A stretch of DNA of 64,000 nucleotides from positions 208,418 to 272,417 of the forward strand of contig WGNX01000004.1 of NCBI GenBank assembly GCA_016124335.1, written 5' to 3'. Source of the stretch: Alphaproteobacteria bacterium. Lineage in GTDB: Bacteria > Pseudomonadota > Alphaproteobacteria > CACIAM-22H2. Position 1 is the first letter of the stretch. Every line of letters begins with the position of its first letter. Positions 41,772 to 50,684 of this stretch are shown here, one piece after another. Below the pieces are notes generated by a model. That model worked only from the letters and a program-made list of their open reading frames with translations, was not told where the DNA came from and ran no database searches. Made by a program: the position numbers and the translations under genes.

Positions 41772-43064
41772 TCAGCCGTCGAGCCCGCGGCCTTTTGTCT
41801 GCGTCAGCTTCCGCGAGTCAGGCGCCGGGCCACCGGTGAAATAGCCGGCCGCCTTCTTCGCTTCCATCTCGACGCTCGCGTCCGCTGGGACGAGGCCCGC
41901 TGGAATCTCCACCTGCTCGACGATCTCGATCCCGCTGCGGATCAGGGATTCGGATTTCATGTTGCTCATCGAGGCAAACCGGTCGATGCGCGAGATGCCG
42001 AGCCAATGGAGGACGTCGGGCATCAGTTCCTGGAATCGCATGTCCTGGACCCCGGCAACGCACTCGGTCCGCTTGAAGTACGTCGCCGCCTGGTCGCCGC
42101 CCTCCTGCCGTTTGCGTGCGTTGTAAACCAGAAACTTCGTGACCTCGCCAAGCGCGCGGCCTTCCTTGCGATTATAGACGATGAACCCCACTCCGCCCTG
42201 CTCGGCGGTCTCGATGGCGACTTCGATGCCGTGCGCCAGATAAGGCCGGCACGTGCAGATGTCGGAACCGAAGACGTCCGAGCCGTTGCATTCGTCGTGC
42301 ACACGCCCGCCGATGCGCGTCTTCGGATCGCCAAGTTTGGAAACGTCACCGAAGAGATAGACCGTCGTGCCACCGATCGGCGGGAGGAAGACCTTGAGAT
42401 CGGAGCGTGTGACGAGTTCCGGGAACATTCCGCCGGTATATTCGAACAGGCCACTTCGAAGCTCGGTTTCCTCAATTCCAAAGCGCTTCGCGATCCCCGG
42501 CAGATACCAGACCGGTTCGATCGCGACCTTTGTCGTGCGAACGTCGCCGCCGGCCTCGACAATCCGGCCGTCGACCTTGAGGCGACCCGCCGCGATAGCG
42601 TCCTGTAGCTCCGGCATGTTGATGTGTGCGCGCGTGACCGCGATCGATGGCCGGATGTCGTAACCTTGCGCCAGCAGGCCGGCGAAACACTCGCCGACCA
42701 TGTGGCCATAAGGGTCGAGGCTCACGATCTTCGTCGGGTCCGACCATTGCGGGAACGGGCCGATCGGGTCGGCAGGCGCAGTATTGGTGAGGTCCGGCTT
42801 GTGCAGCGGCGAGAGGGCGCCTGCGGCGACGGCCAGTGCGCGGTAGAGCATATAACTGCCCGAATGCGTGCCGATCACGTTGCGATGAAGCGGCTCGGTC
42901 ACCGTCCCGATGATTGGTCCACGCGCTTGCGCGCCACCGGCCCCCCAATCGATGCGAAGCGGCTGCGGTCCGCTCTTGCTTGGGTGCGACGTCAAAACGA
43001 TATGAGTGGGCTTCTTTGGCGGCACCGCCGCGGGACCCGTCGAGGACGCGTCCGGGGAAGACAT
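41772..43064 (-). CDS. GTP-cyclohydrolase-II-like protein (URC1/Urg1-like)
   Basis: A 430-aa protein with an N-terminal extension of about 230 residues and a C-terminal RibA-type domain. The Zn site is complete: CNGSDVFGSDICTC gives Cys-x10-Cys-x-Cys. GVGFIVYNRKEGRALG matches the GTP-binding loop with its conserved Arg/Glu. It is longer than riboflavin RibA and resembles the URC1/urg1 branch linked to uracil degradation. ATG 43064 is set by a GGAG ribosome site. It begins the urc1-DUF1688-upp run. The AT-rich 91 bp upstream probably contain the promoter. Confidence 0.87.
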   Translation of the reverse strand: MSSPDASSTGPAAVPPKKPTHIVLTSHPSKSGPQPLRIDWGAGGAQARGPIIGTVTEPLHRNVIGTHSGSYMLYRALAVAAGALSPLHKPDLTNTAPADPIGPFPQWSDPTKIVSLDPYGHMVGECFAGLLAQGYDIRPSIAVTRAHINMPELQDAIAAGRLKVDGRIVEAGGDVRTTKVAIEPVWYLPGIAKRFGIEETELRSGLFEYTGGMFPELVTRSDLKVFLPPIGGTTVYLFGDVSKLGDPKTRIGGRVHDECNGSDVFGSDICTCRPYLAHGIEVAIETAEQGGVGFIVYNRKEGRALGEVTKFLVYNARKRQEGGDQAATYFKRTECVAGVQDMRFQELMPDVLHWLGISRIDRFASMSNMKSESLIRSGIEIVEQVEIPAGLVPADASVEMEAKKAAGYFTGGPAPDSRKLTQTKGRGLDG

Positions 43065-43155
43065 GTGAGTTCTCCGACTTCCTTAAAAACAGATCATGCC
43101 GAATTTCATGCGAAACGGGAAGTCATCACTATAATAAATTGATTTTAAATGGAAT

Positions 43156-44058
43156 TTAGGCCTTCTGCACGGCCATCGTTCCAGATCGCCCGTCGATTTC
43201 CCCCTGGATCAGATCGGCGACCGGGATTGCGGCTTGCGACAGTGCCGCAGCCTCGACCGCGAGATTCGTGAACCCGACGCCATACGCTTTCACGGCCGTC
43301 AGGAAGCGATCAAGCCACTCGACATAGTGCATGCCCTCAAGCTCGGCGTGGCCTGTAAATGCGTTGAGCCGTCCGGGAACAAGCCGCCGCAGATATTCAT
43401 CGACCAACTCCGAATCCGGATATTCGGGACGCCCGACGAGTTCGTCGAGCGTGGGGAGCGACGTCGGCATCTGGATGGTCCGGAATACCCGCGCGCCGAC
43501 ACGTGGCCGGAACGGTGCGGTGCCACGCGCATCGGATGCATAGTCGAGCGAAGCCTCGTCATAGACCTCGAGGCTTTTCACGTCGGCCTGCCAGCCCGCG
43601 GCACCGGCGGTCCGCGCCGGGCGACCGAAAATCCGCTCGAATGCCTCGCGCGCCTTCGTGAACTCGGCCCGAACAGTCGAAATGTCCATCGTCGCCAGAC
43701 CATCCTGCCAGCGTATGTGATCCCAGCAATGGATGCCGACTTCGTGTCCGGCATTGGCAATTGCACGCATCGTATCGGCATTCCGCCGGCCGATATCAGG
43801 CGCTGGCAGCAGCACGCCGTTCATCAGCGTGCGCAGCCCATAATGCTTGATCACGCTTGTCCGGCTTACTTTCGCGAAAAAGCCGGGCCGGAAGATGCGC
43901 TTGATCGCGCGCCCGGTATTGTCGGGGCCGAGCGAAAAAAGGAAAGTGCCGCGCACGCCATGCCGATCAAGGACCCGCGCCAATGGCTCGACGCCTTCGC
44001 GCGTACCCCGGTCGGTGTCGACATCGATCTTGATCGCGAGCCGCGCCCGGTCGGTCAT
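43156..44058 (-). CDS. arnD: 4-deoxy-4-formamido-L-arabinose-phosphoundecaprenol deformylase
   Basis: A 300-aa polysaccharide-deacetylase-fold enzyme. It removes the formyl group from undecaprenyl-phosphate-Ara4FN before transfer of L-Ara4N to lipid A. Metal and catalytic motifs are IDVDT near the N-terminus, GHEVGIHCWDH, and the late AFTGHAELEG. It acts at the cytoplasmic face of the inner membrane. It is the last gene of the leftward arn run, 16 bp after the decarboxylase gene. Confidence 0.93.
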   Translation of the reverse strand: MTDRARLAIKIDVDTDRGTREGVEPLARVLDRHGVRGTFLFSLGPDNTGRAIKRIFRPGFFAKVSRTSVIKHYGLRTLMNGVLLPAPDIGRRNADTMRAIANAGHEVGIHCWDHIRWQDGLATMDISTVRAEFTKAREAFERIFGRPARTAGAAGWQADVKSLEVYDEASLDYASDARGTAPFRPRVGARVFRTIQMPTSLPTLDELVGRPEYPDSELVDEYLRRLVPGRLNAFTGHAELEGMHYVEWLDRFLTAVKAYGVGFTNLAVEAAALSQAAIPVADLIQGEIDGRSGTMAVQKA

Positions 44059-44074
44059 CGCGTCACCGACGGGG

Positions 44075-45133
44075 CTAGACGGGCGTACCCGTCAGATCGC
44101 CCGTATCCTTGCGGCGCCCGAGCAGGTAGTAGTCGAGCGTTTTCTTGAGGGCGGTGCGCAGATCGGTCTTCGGCGACCAGCCGAGATGGCGTCGGGCGTT
44201 TTCGATAGCAGGCACGCGGACCTGGATGTCCTCATAGCCCTTGCCGTAATAGCCGTCAGGGTCGACATCGACGAGCTTTATGCGCTTCTTGACGTCGGCG
44301 TAGCCATCGTAATCCTTGATGACGTCGAGCAGGATTTCCGCCAGCTCGCGCATCGAGAAATCGTTTTTCGGTTCGCCGATGTTGAAGATGCGGTTATCCG
44401 CGCAACCGCCCTCGTTGGCGATGATCTTCATCATCGCATCCATCGCATCGTCGATATAAAGGAAACAGCGCCGCTGCGCCCCGCCGGCAACCAGACTGAT
44501 ATTCTCGCCGCGCACGATGTTGCCCACGAACTGAGTGAGCACGCGCGAGGAACCTTCCTTCGCGGCCCAGATATTGTCGAGCTTCGGGCCGATCCAGTTG
44601 AAGGGGCGGAAGAGCGTGTATCGCAGCTCGTTCTTCGCCCCGTAGGCGTAGATGACGCGATCGAGAAGCTGCTTGGAGCACGAATAGATCCAGCGCTGCT
44701 TGTGGATCGGCCCAAGCACGAAATTGGAAGCTTCTTCGTCGAACGGCGTATCGGTCGACATGCCGTAGACTTCCGAAGTGGACGGGAACAGCACGCGCCG
44801 GCCGTACTTCACGCAGTCCCGGACGATCGAAAGATTCGCTTCGAAATCGAGCTCGAAGACCTTCAGCGGGTGCTGCACATAGGTCGCAGGCGTGGCGATC
44901 GCCACGAGCGGCAGCACGACATCGCATTTCTTGACGTGGTATTGGACCCACTCGCGATTGATCGTGATGTCGCCTTCCACGAAATTGAAACGCGGATTGC
45001 CGAGACAGTCCTCGATCTTGTCGGTCTGGATGTCCATCCCGTAGACGGACCAATCGGTCGTCTTGAGGATGCGCTCGGAAAGATTGGACCCGACGAAGCC
45101 GTTGACGCCGAGAATGAGGACCTTGAGGCTCAA
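44075..45133 (-). CDS. arnA: UDP-glucuronate C4-decarboxylase (ArnA dehydrogenase half, separate gene)
   Basis: A 352-aa SDR matching the C-terminal half of enterobacterial ArnA. It oxidatively decarboxylates UDP-glucuronate to the 4-keto pentose UDP-Ara4O. The Rossmann motif is GVNGFVGSNL, catalytic residues lie in STSEVYG and YSCSKQLLDR, and PFNWIGP matches the known arginine-binding loop area. The start is TTG 45133 with GGGAG upstream. The formyltransferase half is the next gene upstream (45173-46078), so ArnA is split here. Confidence 0.92.
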   Translation of the reverse strand: MSLKVLILGVNGFVGSNLSERILKTTDWSVYGMDIQTDKIEDCLGNPRFNFVEGDITINREWVQYHVKKCDVVLPLVAIATPATYVQHPLKVFELDFEANLSIVRDCVKYGRRVLFPSTSEVYGMSTDTPFDEEASNFVLGPIHKQRWIYSCSKQLLDRVIYAYGAKNELRYTLFRPFNWIGPKLDNIWAAKEGSSRVLTQFVGNIVRGENISLVAGGAQRRCFLYIDDAMDAMMKIIANEGGCADNRIFNIGEPKNDFSMRELAEILLDVIKDYDGYADVKKRIKLVDVDPDGYYGKGYEDIQVRVPAIENARRHLGWSPKTDLRTALKKTLDYYLLGRRKDTGDLTGTPV

Positions 45134-45172
45134 GAGGCCGACTCCCGCCTGATGTTGAGAATGCGGGCGGTT

Positions 45173-46078
45173 CTAACCGATCCGCGACCCGACCGCCAGC
45201 CCCAGCGGGCCGGCCTCCCGCTTCGGCCCGGCATCAAGGCTCCAGCGCCCCAATTCGACCGCCCCGTCGCCGGCCGCAATTACCGGCCTTGGCCCATCCG
45301 CCAACACGGTCCCGGGCGCGCCCTGCCCCGCGACCGGGCGCGCACGCCACACGAAAAGACGCTGCCCGCCGGCATCGCTGAAAGCGCCGGGATAAGGTTC
45401 GCTCACGGCGCGCACAAGGTTGACGATTCGAGCGGCCGGCCATGACCAATCGATACGCCCATCTTCAGGCTTTCGGCCGCCGAAATATGTCGCGTCGCCT
45501 TCATTTTGCGGGATTCGCGGCGCCGTGCCGGCAAGGAGTGCATCGATCTGGCGATTCAAGACGATTTGGGCCGCCCCAACGACCTTCTTCATCGCGTCGT
45601 ACGCGGTTTCATCCGGCTCGACCTTGACCGCTTCCGCGTCAACGATATCGCCCGCATCGGCACGCTTGACCATGTGATGCAGCGTAATGCCGACCTGCGT
45701 TTCGCCGTGCAGGATCGCCCAATTGACCGGCGCGCGGCCGCGATATTTCGGAAGCAGCGATCCGTGCATGTTGAATGCGCCCTTGCCGGCAAGGGCAAGG
45801 ACTCGCGCCGGAATCATCCGCCGGTAATAGCAGGACAGGATTATGTCGGGCGCTATCTCGGCAATCCTTGCCTCGAGGCCGGCTCCATCCCTCGTCTCGA
45901 CGGTCGTCGTCTCGATCCCGGATTTTCGCGCGAGTTCGCCAACCGAGCGGAACCATTTCGCCTCGCCCGGATCATCCTCATGCGTGACGACAAGACGGAC
46001 GTCGCGCCGTTGCGAGAGAAGAAGCTCGAGGCAGACATACCCGACGTCCGAATAACCGAACAGGACGATGCCCGGCAT
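45173..46078 (-). CDS. UDP-Ara4N formyltransferase (ArnA N-terminal half, separate gene)
   Basis: A 301-aa formyltransferase using 10-formyl-THF to formylate UDP-4-amino-4-deoxy-L-arabinose. Catalytic Asn and His lie in FNMHGSLLPKYRGRAP and Asp in MVKRADAGDI, the same triad as ArnA and Fmt. The C-terminal domain (from about 205) is OB-like. ATG 46078 lies 6 bp after the arnC stop. It is part of the arn operon, but the gene order puts it before the decarboxylase half. Confidence 0.9.
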   Translation of the reverse strand: MPGIVLFGYSDVGYVCLELLLSQRRDVRLVVTHEDDPGEAKWFRSVGELARKSGIETTTVETRDGAGLEARIAEIAPDIILSCYYRRMIPARVLALAGKGAFNMHGSLLPKYRGRAPVNWAILHGETQVGITLHHMVKRADAGDIVDAEAVKVEPDETAYDAMKKVVGAAQIVLNRQIDALLAGTAPRIPQNEGDATYFGGRKPEDGRIDWSWPAARIVNLVRAVSEPYPGAFSDAGGQRLFVWRARPVAGQGAPGTVLADGPRPVIAAGDGAVELGRWSLDAGPKREAGPLGLAVGSRIG

Positions 46079-46084
46079 CGACCG

Positions 46085-47020
46085 CTACTCTTGCTTTTCG
46101 AGGACCGAACGGATCCGGAATCGCGGCCGACGGCGGACTTCCTGATAGATCCGGCCGACATATTCGCCCACGAGACCGAGGCCCGTTATGACCACGCCGA
46201 CCAGGAAATAGAGGATTGCGAACAGCGTGAAGAGGCCTTCGGCCTCCGGCCCGATGATGACCCGCCGCGCCAACATGTAGACAACCAGCAATAACGACAG
46301 GCCGGTGATCGCCATGCCGACGATCGTGAAGAGTTGCAGCGGGACCAGTGAAAATCCGGTCATGAGATCGAAATTGAGACGAACCAGCCTGTAAAGATTG
46401 TACTTGCTCTCGCCCGCGGCGCGCGCGGCATGCTCGACCTCGACCTCGGCCGGATTTGCGGCGAAGTATTGGCCAAGCGCCGGAATGAACGTCGTCTGCT
46501 CGCCCGTCGCGACGATCTGCTGGACGACGCCACGCCGATACGCACGGAGCATGCAGCCCTGATCGGTCATGCGGATCCCGGTGATCCGTTCGCGCACGAG
46601 ATTCATCAATCGCGACGCGTAAACCCGCCAGCCCACGTCCTGGCGGTTGCGTCGGATCGATCCGACGACATCATGGCCGCGGTCGATCGCAGCAAGCAGC
46701 TTCGGGATTTCCTCCGGCGGGTTCTGAAGGTCGGCATCGATCGTCACGACCGTTTCGCCGCGCGCATTTTCGAACGCCGCCATGATGGCCATATGCTGGC
46801 CGGCATTGCGCTCGAACTCGATGACGCGGACGACATCGGGACGTTCGGCATAGAGCGCGCGCAGGATGTCCATCGACCCGTCGCGGCTGCCGTCGTCGGT
46901 GAAGACGACTTCCCAGGTGTGCGCCTGCGCGTCCATTGTCGCGGCAAGGCGCGAAAACAGCGGACGCAGGTTCGCTTCCTCGTTGTAGACCGGAATGACG
47001 ATGGTCACAGACGGGTTCAC
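46085..47020 (-). CDS. arnC: undecaprenyl-phosphate 4-deoxy-4-formamido-L-arabinose transferase
   Basis: A 311-aa GT2 glycosyltransferase with two C-terminal membrane helices. It loads Ara4FN onto undecaprenyl phosphate at the inner membrane. The GT-A domain shows VIPVYNEEANL, DDGSRDGS and the metal-binding DADLQNPPEEIP. The hydrophobic pair is at about 228-260 and 268-290. The start is GTG 47020, overlapping the arnE stop as GTGA. A much longer open frame extends upstream but runs antisense or out of frame through arnE/arnT and is rejected. Confidence 0.93.
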   Translation of the reverse strand: MNPSVTIVIPVYNEEANLRPLFSRLAATMDAQAHTWEVVFTDDGSRDGSMDILRALYAERPDVVRVIEFERNAGQHMAIMAAFENARGETVVTIDADLQNPPEEIPKLLAAIDRGHDVVGSIRRNRQDVGWRVYASRLMNLVRERITGIRMTDQGCMLRAYRRGVVQQIVATGEQTTFIPALGQYFAANPAEVEVEHAARAAGESKYNLYRLVRLNFDLMTGFSLVPLQLFTIVGMAITGLSLLLVVYMLARRVIIGPEAEGLFTLFAILYFLVGVVITGLGLVGEYVGRIYQEVRRRPRFRIRSVLEKQE

Positions 47021-47391
47021 GGAACGCTCCGGGAAAGAAGCCAGACGCCGAAGCAGATTACGGCAATTCCGGCGATGCGCGAGGGCGTCAGGTTCTCGCC
47101 GAAAAGCCACCACGCGGCGAGCGCGTTGACGACATAGCCGACCGACAGCATCGGATAGGCAAGACTCACTTCGACGCGCGAGAGAACGAGGATCCAGACC
47201 GCGACGCTGACGACGTAGCAGCCAAGCCCAAGAACGACGAACGGGTTCGTCCCGACCTGCCAGCCGATCGGGATTGCGCTCGCGAGCGCGAATTCGAAGC
47301 TGCCAATCTGGCGCATGCCCTGCTTGAGCGCCAATTGGGCGCCGGCGTTCAGAAAGACACCGAAAAGGATGAGCGGGAGATACTGGATCAT
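47017..47391 (-). CDS. arnE: ArnE-like SMR-family flippase subunit
   Basis: A 124-aa inner-membrane protein of the EamA/SMR fold with four hydrophobic helices. In the enterobacterial pathway an ArnE-ArnF pair flips undecaprenyl-phosphate-L-Ara4N. Here only one subunit gene is present, so it may form a homodimer. LNAGAQLALKQGM and AYPMLSVGYVVNAL are typical SMR segments. ATG 47391 lies 12 bp after the arnT stop. Assignment rests partly on position between arnT and arnC. Confidence 0.82.
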   Translation of the reverse strand: MIQYLPLILFGVFLNAGAQLALKQGMRQIGSFEFALASAIPIGWQVGTNPFVVLGLGCYVVSVAVWILVLSRVEVSLAYPMLSVGYVVNALAAWWLFGENLTPSRIAGIAVICFGVWLLSRSVP

Positions 47392-47403
47392 GGTCGCGAT
47401 CGG

Positions 47404-49122
47404 CTACTCGGCGCTGTTCACTGCGAGGATATGCCGGGCGGTCCTCGCGATTTCCCGATAGCGCGGCTCGGCGGTGGCCCGGACCGTCGACTCGAAATGC
47501 GTCGGCAGAATCATATAGACGGTGCGATCGGCATTCCAGCGGCGCCAAAGCTCCGCCTCGTCGTCAAACATCCAGGCCTGTGTAGCAGGTTCGGCGGCGC
47601 GGCCGAAATCAAGTTCGCCCGACCAGCCGACAACGGAAATCCGCCGGCCGAGATAGACCGGCAGATCCTGCGGATAGGTGCGGTAGGCGATGACCTCGTC
47701 TTCCGGCTTGAGGCGCTTGAGCAGATCTTCCGCCAGCGGCTTCACCGAACGCGGCTGGAAATCGGCCATCGACGTATCGACCGTCAAAAGAAACGCGCCG
47801 GTCGCCACGACCGTGATCGCGAAGGCCATCAACATGGAACGCCGCCGCAACGTGAAGACGAGTGCAATGCAAGCGACAAGCGCGCCGAGACAGACCCAGC
47901 CCATCATCGGGCGGACCAATTCGATCTCGTTGGATATCTCGCCCCCGAAGATCCGCGACCCGGCAATGCCGACGACAAGTGCAGCAAGCGCAAGCACGCC
48001 GGCGAAGCCGGCCACGATCCAGAATCCCGGCAACAGGCTGGTTTCGCCATCGGGGTCGGCGAAAGCGTCGACTAGGAAGCGGCCGACAAATATCGCCATC
48101 GGGATGAGCAGCGGGGTCACGTACGGGATCAGCTTCGAATCGGATACCGAATAGAAAATCAGGATCAGCCAGAACCAGAGCGCCAGAAACAGATTTGCCT
48201 TGGCCTCGTCGCTGCGCGCGATCGACCCCGCGAGATTTCGCCAAATCGACTGGAGCACGAAGCCGATCCAGGGAAACGACCCCACAAACAGGATCGCAAA
48301 GAAAAACCACCAGGGCTGCGTGCGCCCGTGAACCGTGGTCGTGAAGCGGTCCCAGTGCTCGTGCACGAAATAGAAATGGAAGAACTCCGGCGATTTCAGG
48401 CCGACGAGGATGTGCCACGGAACCGTCAGGAGGAGAAAGACGAGCAGTCCGCCGACGAGCCGGACTTGGGTCAAAAGGCGCCAGTTCCAGGTCAGCACGA
48501 TCCAAGTGCCGATCACGAGACCGGGGAAAACGATGCCGATGAGGCCCTTGGTCAAGGTTGCTGCCGCCGCGGCAACGTACATCGTGTAAATCCAGAACTT
48601 TCGTGCGCGACTCTCCGGCGGGTCGCGCACGGCGAATAGAAAGGCGCCAAGGCTTAACGAAAGGAACACACCGACCGGCACGTCGAGCAGGATGATCCGC
48701 GACAATGCGAACCAGAGCAGCATCGTGCTCATAACGGCGCACGAGACGATTCCGGTCGACCGGTCGAAAAGCTTTCGTCCGACAACATAGGCCAGCAAGC
48801 TTCCGGCGACGGCAAACAGCGTTGTCGCAAGGCGCAAAGCGAACTCGGACATGCCGAACAGGCCCGTCGCGGCGGCCTGAACCCAGTAGAACAGCGGCGG
48901 TTTCTCGAAATACTTGATTCCGTTGATTCTTGGCGTGATCCAGTCACCGCTGTGGATCATCTCGCGACCAAGTTCGGCGTAGCGCGCCTCGCTGGGTACG
49001 GCGAGCGGCCGGTGCCCCAGGAATAGCAGGAAAAAGCCGCCGATCAGAACCGCCAGGACGGCCAGATCGCGGATCCACATGGCGCGCGCTTGCGCGGGAT
49101 CGGTTGGTTGGGCAAAAAGCAT
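47404..49122 (-). CDS. arnT: undecaprenyl-phosphate-L-Ara4N transferase (lipid A glycosyltransferase)
   Basis: A 572-aa GT-C inner-membrane enzyme that transfers L-Ara4N to lipid A phosphates in the periplasm, giving resistance to polymyxins and cationic peptides. The opening periplasmic loop PSEARYAELGREM and YFEKPPLFYW are hallmarks of the ArnT/PMT family. About 12 membrane segments are followed by a soluble C-terminal domain (from about 440). GGAG precedes ATG 49122. First gene of the arn operon. The 70 bp divergent spacer to hpt shows no PhoP box that I can recognise. Confidence 0.91.
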   Translation of the reverse strand: MLFAQPTDPAQARAMWIRDLAVLAVLIGGFFLLFLGHRPLAVPSEARYAELGREMIHSGDWITPRINGIKYFEKPPLFYWVQAAATGLFGMSEFALRLATTLFAVAGSLLAYVVGRKLFDRSTGIVSCAVMSTMLLWFALSRIILLDVPVGVFLSLSLGAFLFAVRDPPESRARKFWIYTMYVAAAAATLTKGLIGIVFPGLVIGTWIVLTWNWRLLTQVRLVGGLLVFLLLTVPWHILVGLKSPEFFHFYFVHEHWDRFTTTVHGRTQPWWFFFAILFVGSFPWIGFVLQSIWRNLAGSIARSDEAKANLFLALWFWLILIFYSVSDSKLIPYVTPLLIPMAIFVGRFLVDAFADPDGETSLLPGFWIVAGFAGVLALAALVVGIAGSRIFGGEISNEIELVRPMMGWVCLGALVACIALVFTLRRRSMLMAFAITVVATGAFLLTVDTSMADFQPRSVKPLAEDLLKRLKPEDEVIAYRTYPQDLPVYLGRRISVVGWSGELDFGRAAEPATQAWMFDDEAELWRRWNADRTVYMILPTHFESTVRATAEPRYREIARTARHILAVNSAE

Positions 49123-49192
49123 GTCTCCGGTAGGGCTTTAGCGGCCCCTTCTCCGGGCTTCAACGGAATTCTTGGCAAGGCACGAAAACCCC

Positions 49193-49720
49193 ATGGCCCT
49201 CGTCCCCCGACAGACCCTCCATTCCGCGGCCGAAATCGCCGCGCGCGTCGAAGCACTGGCCGGCGAAATCGCCGTGGTCATGCCCGGCGAATTCACGATC
49301 ATCTCCGTGCTGAACGGTGCCTTCGTGTTTACGGCGGACCTCATGCGCGCGCTCGCAAAGCGCAACGTCCATCCCAAGGTCGAGTTCGTCAACCTCAAGA
49401 GCTATGGCGATGCCACGACAAGTTCCGGCCAGGTGCGCGTGATCGGCACCCTGCCTGAAAATCTCCGCGGTCAGGCAGTCCTGCTGATCGACGACATCCT
49501 CGATTCAGGCCGCACGCTGAGCTTTGCCAAGTCGCTCCTCGAGGGGTTGGGCGGATCACCCGTCAAGATCGCGGTCTTCGCCGACAAGCCGGCAAGGCGC
49601 GTCGTGCCGATCGAGGCCGATTTCGTGGCATTCAAGATTCCCGACCGCTTTGTCGTCGGATACGGGCTCGACCACGCGCAGCAGTGGCGCGGCCTGCCGG
49701 ATCTCGCGGCGGTCGACTAA
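49193..49720 (+). CDS. hpt: hypoxanthine phosphoribosyltransferase
   Basis: A 175-aa purine salvage enzyme making IMP/GMP from hypoxanthine/guanine and PRPP. The PRPP motif VLLIDDILDSGRTL is complete. VNLKSYGDATTSSGQV is the flexible active-site loop, and FVVGYGLDHAQQWRGLP is the closing segment. I chose ATG 49193 over TTG 49172; an AAGG lies at 49177. It is divergent from arnT. The stop (TAA) overlaps the convergent transporter stop by 4 bp. Confidence 0.92.
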   Translation: MALVPRQTLHSAAEIAARVEALAGEIAVVMPGEFTIISVLNGAFVFTADLMRALAKRNVHPKVEFVNLKSYGDATTSSGQVRVIGTLPENLRGQAVLLIDDILDSGRTLSFAKSLLEGLGGSPVKIAVFADKPARRVVPIEADFVAFKIPDRFVVGYGLDHAQQWRGLPDLAAVD

Positions 49721-50625
49721 CGGCGGATCGCGCGCAGGATTCGGCCGTCGACGACAGCAAGCCCGGCCGCAAGCAGCGCAAATCCGCCGAGCGATCGCGC
49801 TTCGATGGCCTCGCCCAGAAACGCCGCGCCAAGAAGCATGGCGCTGGGCGGAATGAGCATCGTGACGAGCGAGGCATTTCCCGCGCCATAGGTCTGCATA
49901 AGCCGGAAATACACGATATAGGCCGCTGCCGTCGAAAGCAGGACGAGCCCCACGATCGCGGCGATCGTCAGCGGCCCCGGCATTGCCAGAGTCCAAGGCC
50001 TGTCGATCACCGCCGACAGGACGATCGCAATTGGCGCCGCCGTCAGGAACTGGCCAGCGGCGACGGCACCGCCATCGACACCGCGGAACCGACGCCCCCA
50101 CACGAGCGCAACGCCGTAACTAACCGTTGCCGCAACACAGGCGAGTTGCGCCAGAACCGCCGCGCCGAGCCCTTCCAGCGCATCGGGGCCGACAAGCAGC
50201 ACGACGCCGGCAAATCCGATAACGATCCCTGCCGCCCGACTGCCATTCAGCCGCTCATCGGCGGTGAAAAAATGGGCGAGGAGCATCGTCCACAGCGGTG
50301 TGGCTGAATTGATGATTGCGGCAAGGCCGGCGGAAATCTCGCGCTGTCCCCACGCGATCAATGTAAAGGGGACGATCGCGTTTGCGATCGCGAGGACGAG
50401 GAAGCCGCGCCAGACCTTGAAATCGCGCGGCATCCGGACGCCGCGAAGGCGAAGGATTGCAAGCAGCGCAAGCCCGCCGAAGACGATCCGCAACGTGATG
50501 ATCGTCACAGGCGGCAGTTCGGCCAGCGCCAGTTTCACATAGAGAAACGAGCCTCCCCACAGGACGGAAAGGAGCAGGAGCAGACCCCATGCGGTCGAGT
50601 CCAGACGTCGAATTGCAGCGTTCAT
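49717..50625 (-). CDS. EamA/DMT-family transporter
   Basis: A 302-aa inner-membrane protein with ten predicted helices in two EamA repeats (each about five helices). LWGGSFLYVKLAL and LVTMLIPPSAMLLGA are characteristic of the drug/metabolite transporter superfamily. Substrate is unpredictable. ATG 50625 is followed leftward; 59 bp of intergenic DNA separate it from the methyltransferase stop on the same strand. Confidence 0.87.
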   Translation of the reverse strand: MNAAIRRLDSTAWGLLLLLSVLWGGSFLYVKLALAELPPVTIITLRIVFGGLALLAILRLRGVRMPRDFKVWRGFLVLAIANAIVPFTLIAWGQREISAGLAAIINSATPLWTMLLAHFFTADERLNGSRAAGIVIGFAGVVLLVGPDALEGLGAAVLAQLACVAATVSYGVALVWGRRFRGVDGGAVAAGQFLTAAPIAIVLSAVIDRPWTLAMPGPLTIAAIVGLVLLSTAAAYIVYFRLMQTYGAGNASLVTMLIPPSAMLLGAAFLGEAIEARSLGGFALLAAGLAVVDGRILRAIRR

Positions 50626-50684
50626 CGAAGCAGGCTATCGGATGCGACTTCGCCACTCCACCCGGATATTGCTATTTGCCGCCC

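Noticed and set aside
39893-41839. 648-aa rightward ORF across upp and the DUF1688 gene
   Set aside because: It spans two genuine genes on the other strand and has low-complexity Arg/Asp-rich composition without recognisable domains.
47021-47548. N-terminal extension of the arnC frame
   Set aside because: The frame stays open upstream but overlaps arnE and the end of arnT on the same strand, and the glycosyltransferase domain begins exactly at GTG 47020, which is coupled to the arnE stop.
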